Position numbers and translations under genes: made by a program | DNA from: JABWBR01 sp036741235 | Lineage (GTDB): Bacteria; Bacteroidota; Bacteroidia; Chitinophagales; Saprospiraceae | Assembly: GCA_036741235.1 (NCBI GenBank) | Contig: DAINSQ010000084.1 | Coordinates: forward strand, 1 to 21,383 | Direction of reading: 5' to 3' | Length of the DNA: 21,383 nt | Notes under the pieces: generated by a model | The model's database searches: none | What the model was told of the DNA's origin: nothing | The model's input: the letters and a program-made list of their open reading frames with translations, nothing else | In this document: in pieces, positions 14,881 through 21,383 of the stretch | Layout: every line of letters begins with the position of its first letter | Position numbering within the stretch: position 1 is the first letter of the stretch

Positions 14881-14930
14881 GTAGGTTGTAGGTTGTAGGT
14901 TGTAGGTTGTGGGTTGTAGGTTGTGGGTTG
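14881..14930. repeat. Heptamer array (TTGTAGG)n, site 3
   Basis: A partial GTAGG, three TTGTAGG, then TTGTGGG, TTGTAGG, TTGTGGG and a final TTG. Two units carry the same A-to-G change. Followed at once by the octamer array, as at site 2. Confidence 0.95.
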
Positions 14931-14933
14931 TCC

Positions 14934-15029
14934 GTTTATAGGTTTATAAGTTTATAGGTTTATGAATAAGAGAGTACCATAAACCTATAAACCCTATAAA
15001 CCTATAAACAGAGAACACCTCATAACATC
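14934..15029. repeat. Palindromic octamer array (GTTTATAG / CTATAAAC), copy 2
   Basis: Four octamers (GTTTATAG, GTTTATAA, GTTTATAG, GTTTATGA; 14934-14965), a 13-bp spacer, then four reverse-complement units (14979-15009), one with an extra C. A 20-bp tail (15010-15029) is identical to the tail of copy 1. It sits 22 bp past the stop of the 1539-residue protein gene (15051) on the minus strand and can fold as a terminator-like hairpin. Confidence 0.9.
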
Positions 15030-15050
15030 CAACATTAAGCATTACTCCCC

Positions 15051-18000
15051 CTACTTACCCACTGCCTCGATGCGGCGCAAAAACTGCGTAGCGGTGCCTG
15101 CGTCGACCTCCTGGATTTCGTAGGTTTCGCCGTCGTCCATTTTGAAGACCAGCTCCTTGGATTTCAGTCCGCGCAGTGTTTCTATGAAAGCGGGGTTGCT
15201 GGAAGTCACGCTGAGGATACCTTGTTTAAACCCGAAATAATAAAACTGTTCGCTGGGCGACTTGATGTACAGGTAGAGGCGGTCGTCTTCGTTGGAAGGC
15301 ATCTTGATCTCGAGGAAGCAGGTCACCATTTTTTGCACCAACTCGCCGTTGATACTCATGAGGCCAATGTTTTTGTCGGTATTGACAAACGACTGGTAGT
15401 CGCCGTCCCATTTCATTTTCACCCGGCTAAACAGGAACGTATAGGGGTTGTACTTTTTGGGAATATCGAGAAATCCCGACGTAATACCGTCGATGGCTTC
15501 CTTCATTTCCTTGTTGTCGGGGAAGATATTGGCGGCGGCTTTTTTATAAAAGTCGATATCGGTGAGATACGTGATGATATTGCCGTCAAAGCTCGACGAC
15601 ATGATATCGGTATTCACAATTTTGAGCAGCGCCTCGGGCACGATGAGTTGGATACCGGTCATCAATTCGGCGGTGACGGGTGCGGCTTCAATGGCAGGCG
15701 CCGGCGGCAGGGGCATCTCAGTGGAGTCGGAGGCCATCGAATCGGCAGTGATTTCTTCATCGGCGAGCATCATCATGCCGTCATCATCTTTATTTTCTTT
15801 TTGCTCTTCTTCGGGTGGGGGCGGCAGGAATTTGGTTTGCGCAAACCCTGCGGCATCCACTTTGATGTATTTAAGGGCCGTGCCGAGGTTGAATTTGCCG
15901 TTGGCTTCCACCGTACCGTCAAAGTTTTTGAAAACAAATTTGTTGCCGATGTCCTGATTGCGGATAATACGCGAAGAATCGCCAAAAATAAAGGCGTCGA
16001 GTTTATTGTCGTAAATAAAAACGCCCTTGACGGGGAAGATCTGGCGGTCTTTGCGGAACAACAGCGGCATCATGGCCCTGGGGTAGATGCGCGCCTGTTC
16101 TTTGCTGAGGTACAGCCCCGTAAACAGGGGATCGCCGTCAAAACTTTTGGGTTCGTTGTAGCGGATGGCCAGGTTGCGCTTGTCGCCTTCGCTACTCACG
16201 GTAAACCAGTATTTGTAGGGCAGTTTGTCGGCATTGAGCCGCGCAAAACCCTCAAATTTCAGGTTGCGGGATTCTGCATTGAGTTCAATTTTGCCCTGGA
16301 ATTGCGTTTTATAGTCGATATAAAAATCGTCTTTTTCCTCTACCTGGCCTGTTGCGCGGGTTACGCTGCGTTTTTGGCTCAGGCTGCCCTTGCCCACGGG
16401 CTGGCCGGTGATATGTTGTAACACGATACGCTGTTCGCGATCTCCCACATTGTATTCATATTTACCCGATGCGGTATATTCGCGGCGGCCTTTGATATCA
16501 ACGGTAGCTTCTTTAATAACGTGGTATTTATTGATGGTATCGGCCACTATTTCGGCGTTTTCCAGTCTTTTCATCACGCCGCCGGGTTCGATTTCCACCT
16601 TGCCGTCGCTGGGGTAGACAAAAGCGTCGGCGGTTACAATAGTAGGCACGCCGTCAATATTGAGCCGGCTGGCTTTGATATCGTAAAAAGCGGCCTGGCC
16701 CTGGAAGCGCAGCGAGTCCTGATCGGGGTCAATAGAAACGAAATTGCCGGGTTTGTTGGGATCGGCTTTGAAGTTGATGGTTTCTTCTTTCATATCCCAC
16801 TTAAACTCGTTCATCGAGGTCACGTATTTATTGTAGGGCAGCGTGGTAACGAGGAATTCGTCGTTGGCCTGGAAGTTGCCGTTAAGTTTGTCGAAGTCGA
16901 CTTCGCCGTTAACATTGGAGGTTTGGAGGGCCATCTGGCCGGCGTCGGCGGCTTTGATGCTCACGTTCATCGTGTCGGCTTTGGCCGAAAAGGCGCCGAA
17001 GACAAACTGTTTGGAGCGCAGGGTGGCCTTGTCCCAATCCAAATCCCCATCAGCGCGCAAACCGCCGGGGGTTAGGATGAGTGTGCCCTTGAGCGTGTGA
17101 TTATTGGCATTAAACATAGAGAAAGGGGCCTCTTCCGAGCGGATGTACATGCTGTCGCGGTAGGGTCGCCAGTCGAGTTTCACGTTGATACCCCTCACTT
17201 TGGGCACCTGAACGGCTTTGCTCCGGTCTTCTTCGAGGTTGAAGCGCTCGGCGCTGGCCAGCAACTGTTTGGGTTTGAAGATGATGTCGTTGGAGTTGAC
17301 CGATGCGCCGAGGTATTTGAGGTTGCCCTTGCCCAGGAAACCTTTGTTGCTCAGGTCGATTTCGCCGGTGTAAGTCCCTTTGCCGCCATAGGCCGGATAG
17401 CCCTGGGCAGGCGATTTAGTGGGAAAGCCGAGCGACTGGTCGTCGCGAAGCACCAATACTTCCTTGAATTTCGGGAAAATATTGGCCGAATACATCGTGC
17501 CTTTGAAACGAAGATCGCGTGCTGTGATCTTGTCAAGGGCGTTGAGCGTAAAGGGATCAATTTCAAAATAAAAAGAATCGCGCAGATAAGCGCCCTGCTG
17601 AATAGCGGAGGCGTCGTAGAAGACGTATGATTTGCCTTTACTTTGGAAAGAGGGGAACATCTCGATGTCCTCCCGGCCCGATTTATTGGAAGGAGCATCG
17701 ATGAGCAAAACGCCGTGTAATTGCTCGATACGCGAACCGATAGCAAAAGCGATGGGATTTTTTTGTTTGTCAACCTCGCCTGTAGGAATGTATAAATCAA
17801 AAAAGCCGATAGAATCCATTTTTACCTGGAACTGATCGTAGTCGAAATGGAAATTTTCACCGGTAAAAATCGAAAAGCCGGCGAACAACCTGCCGTTGAT
17901 ATCCATACTGCGGTTTTTCTTCATCACCAACTCTTCTTTGTCGGGGATGATACCTACCCGCTGTTTGGGGCTGTACTCGATATTCTTCACGCCTTTGATC

Positions 18001-19670
18001 CTGATAGAATTGTCTTTAAGATCCAGAGTGGCATTAATCTCCGGCGTTGACGAGTGCAACTGCAGGGCGTCGTAGTCCGTTTTTTCCTGATCGGCATAAA
18101 CGTAGTGGAATACTTTGGGTTTAAGTTCTACGATTTGCTTGTCGTTGTCGTAATTAATAAAACCCTGAGCGACAAGGTCGTACAACAGACTTTGGATGTT
18201 ATCCACGGTAAATTTGGAATTAATACGGGATGCGATGAGCGTGGCGTCCAGCACATTGGTACCCAAATCTTCGGCTGTAGCTTTCATGATCGCCAGGGGG
18301 TTGGCGGTAGCTATATTCTGGATGCGTTGGTAATCGCCTTTTCTAAAAAATTCGAGCGATTCGAACAGTACGTCGCCTTTACGGGAAATAGAGATAGACG
18401 GTTTGCCGATCACGATAGAATCTTTATCGATATAGGCCTGAATATCTTCCGTTTCGATATTTACCTGGTGCATCGAGCTATAAAAAGGATTGCGGTCGCT
18501 GCCCCGCTGGCCTCTGGTGAGCTGGATTTCATTGCGCGGAATTTCAAAGCGCAGATTAACGGAAGGGTGGTAGATAGAATCTTTGCCTGTATAAATAGTA
18601 GCTTCCACGCGTTCGCCAACGATACGTTCTCCTCGGCGGATAGTAAACAACTCCGATAAACCCTTGAATACCAATCTATCGCGCGAATCTTCGAGTTTAA
18701 TAAGCGCTTTATTTTCTTTGTTGCCAAAGCCGTACACGGTAGTTCCATGCAATCGGAAGCCGCCTTTATAGCTGATACCCTGGCCGATACCTTTAATTTC
18801 GAGGACTTGCTGGTACGATTCGAAGCGGGGATAGGAGCCCTCGGTGAGATCGTCGGTAGAAATTTTGTCGCTCAGGTCGCCTTCAATCAGTTTACCGCCA
18901 AAATACTGGGGGTAGCGCAATTTGGCTTTTTTGGCTTCGTACAAACTTCTATTGACGTCGATGGTGTAGTCCGAGAGTTCGGCGTAAATTTCGGGGCCGA
19001 GCCCCAGTCGCTCCCAGCTTACCTTGCCTCCTGTGCCCCTCCATTCCATTTCTACGGGATAAAACTTGCCGGCGGTTTGCCGCACAAAGATGGAATCCTT
19101 TTTTCGGGACGCCATGAGATCTATTTTATCGTATTCGATAACGGGGGATTGCGCTTCGTATTTCCACTGGTATTGATCGGACAAAGCCTGCCAGCTGGTA
19201 CCCGAAGTGGTGTAGCGCAAGGCGCCATGCTGAAAAAAGTCGTTGGAAAACTCCAGGAATTGCTGGAAGGGTTTCACTTTTCTGCCCTCCAGGTTGTTCA
19301 ACATACCCAATACGACCTGGTGCCAGGTATTGAAATGCGTTGCCGCGTTGGGCGTTTTTTTGAGCGCAACGAGGGCTTTGAGGTATTCGCTGAAATAAGG
19401 GCTGGCCGTCAACCGCTGCGCCAGCATAGCATTGCCCACTGCGAGTAGTTGCAGCTTTTCTTCGTTGGCGAATAATCCGCTTTTGAACACCTTTTCAAAT
19501 TCGCGGTAAGTGTCTTCGAGGGATTTCTGCTTGCTGGAGGTCATGTAGGTCTCCAATTGCGCAATAAATTCTCCTTCGTTTTCCGAAAATTTGTCGAGGC
19601 GCTGGGCCGACAGGGACAAAGGGGCGATCAACAGGAAGCCCATCCATAAAGCGAGATAGATTTGTTTCAT
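15051..19670 (-). CDS. 1539-residue secreted protein of unknown function
   Basis: A signal peptide (1-22, ending LSLSAQ) is followed by a helical N-terminal part (about 25-150) and then a very long run of short beta strands up to about 1270, with recurring phrases such as 'IxxxGxGxxSxK', 'KGTMYS', 'LKGTLILTPGG' and 'KGRREYTASGKYEY'. This rhythm resembles beta-groove lipid-carrier or LptA/AsmA-like folds, but no named motif is present, so this is only an inference. Residues about 1279-1330 are a low-complexity Pro/Glu/Asp/Ala linker before a C-terminal domain. No T9SS sorting domain and no transmembrane helix is seen beyond the signal. The start ATG at 19670 follows repeat site 4. It may be in the same transcript as prmA upstream. 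I do not recognise a function. Confidence 0.85.
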   Translation of the reverse strand: MKQIYLALWMGFLLIAPLSLSAQRLDKFSENEGEFIAQLETYMTSSKQKSLEDTYREFEKVFKSGLFANEEKLQLLAVGNAMLAQRLTASPYFSEYLKALVALKKTPNAATHFNTWHQVVLGMLNNLEGRKVKPFQQFLEFSNDFFQHGALRYTTSGTSWQALSDQYQWKYEAQSPVIEYDKIDLMASRKKDSIFVRQTAGKFYPVEMEWRGTGGKVSWERLGLGPEIYAELSDYTIDVNRSLYEAKKAKLRYPQYFGGKLIEGDLSDKISTDDLTEGSYPRFESYQQVLEIKGIGQGISYKGGFRLHGTTVYGFGNKENKALIKLEDSRDRLVFKGLSELFTIRRGERIVGERVEATIYTGKDSIYHPSVNLRFEIPRNEIQLTRGQRGSDRNPFYSSMHQVNIETEDIQAYIDKDSIVIGKPSISISRKGDVLFESLEFFRKGDYQRIQNIATANPLAIMKATAEDLGTNVLDATLIASRINSKFTVDNIQSLLYDLVAQGFINYDNDKQIVELKPKVFHYVYADQEKTDYDALQLHSSTPEINATLDLKDNSIRIKGVKNIEYSPKQRVGIIPDKEELVMKKNRSMDINGRLFAGFSIFTGENFHFDYDQFQVKMDSIGFFDLYIPTGEVDKQKNPIAFAIGSRIEQLHGVLLIDAPSNKSGREDIEMFPSFQSKGKSYVFYDASAIQQGAYLRDSFYFEIDPFTLNALDKITARDLRFKGTMYSANIFPKFKEVLVLRDDQSLGFPTKSPAQGYPAYGGKGTYTGEIDLSNKGFLGKGNLKYLGASVNSNDIIFKPKQLLASAERFNLEEDRSKAVQVPKVRGINVKLDWRPYRDSMYIRSEEAPFSMFNANNHTLKGTLILTPGGLRADGDLDWDKATLRSKQFVFGAFSAKADTMNVSIKAADAGQMALQTSNVNGEVDFDKLNGNFQANDEFLVTTLPYNKYVTSMNEFKWDMKEETINFKADPNKPGNFVSIDPDQDSLRFQGQAAFYDIKASRLNIDGVPTIVTADAFVYPSDGKVEIEPGGVMKRLENAEIVADTINKYHVIKEATVDIKGRREYTASGKYEYNVGDREQRIVLQHITGQPVGKGSLSQKRSVTRATGQVEEKDDFYIDYKTQFQGKIELNAESRNLKFEGFARLNADKLPYKYWFTVSSEGDKRNLAIRYNEPKSFDGDPLFTGLYLSKEQARIYPRAMMPLLFRKDRQIFPVKGVFIYDNKLDAFIFGDSSRIIRNQDIGNKFVFKNFDGTVEANGKFNLGTALKYIKVDAAGFAQTKFLPPPPEEEQKENKDDDGMMMLADEEITADSMASDSTEMPLPPAPAIEAAPVTAELMTGIQLIVPEALLKIVNTDIMSSSFDGNIITYLTDIDFYKKAAANIFPDNKEMKEAIDGITSGFLDIPKKYNPYTFLFSRVKMKWDGDYQSFVNTDKNIGLMSINGELVQKMVTCFLEIKMPSNEDDRLYLYIKSPSEQFYYFGFKQGILSVTSSNPAFIETLRGLKSKELVFKMDDGETYEIQEVDAGTATQFLRRIEAVGK

Positions 19671-19704
19671 TATGCAGCGATTGAATTGTCTTTGTCTTTC
19701 TTTG

Positions 19705-19842
19705 TTGTAGGTTGTAGGTTGTAGGTTGTAGGTTCTAGGTTGTAGGTTGTAGGTTTCTAGGTTCTAGGTTCTAGGTTGTAGGTTGTAGGTTGTAGGTTAA
19801 TAAAAACGTACAACGTACAACCTAGAACCTACAACCTACAAC
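19705..19842. repeat. Palindromic heptamer array (TTGTAGG/TTCTAGG), site 4
   Basis: Thirteen units on the plus strand (19705-19796): nine TTGTAGG, three TTCTAGG and one TTTCTAGG. After the spacer AATAAAAACG with two GTACAAC units, reverse-complement units CAACCTA, GAACCTA, CAACCTA, CAAC follow (19817-19842). The two arms can form a long hairpin. The array separates prmA from the 1539-residue protein gene, and its right end overlaps the last codons of prmA, supplying its TAG stop. Confidence 0.92.
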
Positions 19843-20660
19843 ACCAAACAAACTGCCGCCCAGGCTCCCCGGTGGCGGCTCTCCGTTTTTTGGAATCCCA
19901 GGGCTTCAGCCTGTTGGGTAACCAATTCTTCATCGGTTTGTAATACGCCTGATATCAGCAGTATGCCGGGCGAAGCCGTCATGGCATATAACGCGGGCAG
20001 TGATTCCAGTATTACATTTCTATTAATATTAGCAAGGATCACGTCATATGGGCCGGGGCCTACCGCATCGAGCGTACCATGAAAGACCCTGATGCCGGGC
20101 GTTTTGTTCACGCGTGCGTTTTCGATACTATTGGCGGCCGATTCTTCTTCAATATCTACGGCGTCAACCAATGCAGCGCCCATTTTAGCGGCCAGAATGG
20201 CGAGAATACCCGTGCCGCAGCCGTAGTCGAGCACCCTGGCGCCGGCCAGCGGCAGGTGGCGCATCGCCTGCATCATCATGTAAGTGGTTTCGTGGTGGCC
20301 GGTGCCAAAAGCCATTTTTGGATTGATAACCATCTCATATTGAACACCTTGCAATGGCTCGTGAAAATCGGCCCGCACACCGCAGAAATCGTCTACAACG
20401 ATAGGCTGGAAATTGGATTCCCAGAGGGCGTTCCAGTTTTGGGCGGGAATAAAATTCACTTCATATTGAAAAGGCCACTGTTGTTGCCATTCCGACAATT
20501 GAGCGGCAATAGCCTGCTGGTCGGTGTGCGGCTCCGGGATATAAGCCTGTAATCCTTCCGGCGTTTCTTCAAACGTGTCAAAGGGCAGTTCGCCGAGCAT
20601 AGCCAACAGGATGTCGCGCGCTTCTTCGGCAATGGTGAAGTTGTATTGGTAGTAATTCAA
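19836..20660 (-). CDS. prmA: Ribosomal protein L11 methyltransferase PrmA
   Basis: 274 residues, SAM-dependent trimethylation of ribosomal protein L11 in the cytoplasm. An N-terminal L11-recognition domain (about 1-60) joins a Rossmann methyltransferase with MAFGTGHHETT (117-126), motif I LDYGCGTG (144-151), acidic DIEEES after strand 2 (169-174) and the PrmA signature LANINRNV (209-216). Slightly shorter than E. coli PrmA. The start is TTG at 20660, giving MNYYQYNF; the only other upstream in-frame codon of note is ATT. It follows the DinB gene by 11 bp. The last codons, GTG TTG TAG, run into the heptamer array, so the array provides the stop codon. Confidence 0.93.
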   Translation of the reverse strand: MNYYQYNFTIAEEARDILLAMLGELPFDTFEETPEGLQAYIPEPHTDQQAIAAQLSEWQQQWPFQYEVNFIPAQNWNALWESNFQPIVVDDFCGVRADFHEPLQGVQYEMVINPKMAFGTGHHETTYMMMQAMRHLPLAGARVLDYGCGTGILAILAAKMGAALVDAVDIEEESAANSIENARVNKTPGIRVFHGTLDAVGPGPYDVILANINRNVILESLPALYAMTASPGILLISGVLQTDEELVTQQAEALGFQKTESRHRGAWAAVCLVL

Positions 20661-20671
20661 AATGCGTTTAA

Positions 20672-21190
20672 TTATTCTGTTAAGGGGATTTGTTCGCGGT
20701 ATTTTACTGTAGACGGCGCCATGCCCAGATTTTTATCAATGCTCAGGTGGGGCAGCGCGGTATGCAAGCCAATACGGATGATAGCCAGGTGGTGTACGGC
20801 ATGGTCGTATGCAAACATGAGTTCGCGCCCAAGCGTAGATAACACCAGCGGCCTGCCATCCGTATTATTGGAAGAAAAATCGGCGCGTACCTGCAAAGAT
20901 TGCTGCTCTTGCAATACGCCGATCTTGTCCACAATCTCGTCGATAACATATATCGCAAAAGCCGGGTCGGTCTCTACATCTGTATTGCGATCGCGGTTGG
21001 CGTAATCTACTATGCCTGTAGCAGTATCGCGCAATAAACACCGGTAAAAGTCAATAATATGCCGGAAATGCTGTCCCAGCGTGGCGCCCTTGAAGATATC
21101 GAGCGGCCGCGAGTAATCTACTGCCTCAATTTCCTGGAGCAACCCTTTGATTTGTAACGCCATGGTGAGCGTGGCTTCTTTGCAAGTCAT
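20672..21190 (-). CDS. DinB-family putative metal-dependent protein
   Basis: 172 residues with a four-helix-bundle DinB/YfiT-like fold. Candidate metal ligands are His44 (GQHFRHIIDFY) and His130/His134 (YDHAVHHLAII), spaced as in the family. The C-terminal APSTVKYRE motif is common in Bacteroidota members. Many DinB-like proteins are thiol-dependent transferases or hydrolases, but no thiol or substrate can be named here. ATG at 21190; it precedes prmA by 11 bp and is probably cotranscribed. Its upstream region consists of the octamer array at 21200-21383; no promoter box was seen between that array and the start. Confidence 0.85.
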   Translation of the reverse strand: MTCKEATLTMALQIKGLLQEIEAVDYSRPLDIFKGATLGQHFRHIIDFYRCLLRDTATGIVDYANRDRNTDVETDPAFAIYVIDEIVDKIGVLQEQQSLQVRADFSSNNTDGRPLVLSTLGRELMFAYDHAVHHLAIIRIGLHTALPHLSIDKNLGMAPSTVKYREQIPLTE

Positions 21191-21199
21191 TATACTCAG

Positions 21200-21383
21200 G
21201 TTAATGTGCTGATGGGTTAATGTGTTAATGTGCTGATGTGCTGATGGGTTGATGGGTTGATGGGTTGATGTGCTGATGGGTTAATGTGCTGATGTGCTAA
21301 TAATTTTATAATCAAATAATTAATAACAATCAGCAAATCAGCAAATCAGCAAATCAGCAAATCAGCAAATCAGCAAATCAGCA
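21200..21383. repeat. Palindromic octamer array (GCTGATGT / AATCAGCA), site 5
   Basis: Twelve head-to-tail octamers (consensus GYTRATGK: GTTAATGT, GCTGATGG, GTTGATGG and others) at 21200-21295 plus a partial unit to 21301. A 26-bp AT-rich spacer follows, then seven perfect AATCAGCA units (21328-21383), which are the reverse complement of TGCTGATT. The array runs off the window edge. It has the same forward-spacer-inverted layout as sites 2-4 with a different unit. Confidence 0.95.

Noticed and set aside
15222..16421. 399-codon plus-strand open frame opposite the 1539-residue gene
   Set aside because: Composition is His/Phe/Val-rich as expected from antisense reading; the minus-strand frame has a signal peptide and continuous protein-like sequence.
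21328..21383. CRISPR array at the right edge
   Set aside because: The AATCAGCA units are directly adjacent with no spacers, so it is a simple tandem array.
1..21383. Mobile element or prophage
   Set aside because: No transposase, integrase, recombinase or phage gene is present; the arrays lack the terminal repeats and target duplications of an insertion sequence.

Overview
The window looks like chromosomal DNA of a Bacteroidota bacterium, probably from the Saprospiria or a neighbouring class. This is inferred from a type IX secretion C-terminal domain, several promoters of the Bacteroidota form TTG-N19-21-TAnnTTTG, an almost complete lack of Shine-Dalgarno sequences, frequent TTG/GTG starts, and hybrid-free TPR histidine kinases paired with NarL-type regulators. 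No rRNA, tRNA, CRISPR array, phage gene or transposase is visible.

Layout. (1) 43-3858, minus strand: response regulator -> TPR histidine kinase -> imidazolonepropionase (hutI), tightly spaced, with a TATCTTTG box upstream. (2) 4294-6117, plus: a secreted Omp28-like protein with a T9SS sorting domain, behind a promoter and a 10-bp stem-loop in its leader. (3) 6246-7256, minus: a glycosyltransferase family 9 protein. (4) 7257-7912: a gene-free, AT-rich stretch holding three regularly spaced (158 and 155 bp) copies of a short motif. Two copies sit in complete promoter-to-terminator units of about 120 nt, so this looks like a small tandem family of small RNAs or micro-peptide transcripts. (5) 7913-13142, minus: a self-contained three-gene operon, B12-type radical SAM protein -> GlgE maltosyltransferase -> carbon-nitrogen hydrolase, bounded by a promoter at 13149-13179 and a terminator at 7751-7791. 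(6) 13264-13707, plus: a small secreted protein with a textbook promoter and, unusually, a strong Shine-Dalgarno. (7) 13814-14854, minus: a DUF2279-type envelope protein. (8) 15051-19670, minus: a 1539-residue secreted protein of unknown function. (9) 19836-21190, minus: a DinB-family protein -> prmA.

The gaps are also marked by short-unit repeat arrays: heptamer TTGTAGG (sites at 1, 6118, 14881, 19705), octamer GTTTATAG (6149, 14934) and octamer GCTGATGT/AATCAGCA (21200-21383). Different unit sequences share one architecture, direct repeats, a short spacer, then the same unit as reverse complement, so each can fold into a long hairpin. Two sites 8.8 kb apart share the same composite order and an identical 37-bp stretch, which points to a dispersed element rather than chance. 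These arrays and the tandem small-transcript cluster are the two most unusual things in the window. The protein-coding genes are mostly recognisable families; the combination rSAM + GlgE + amidohydrolase in one bounded operon is the most interesting gene set.
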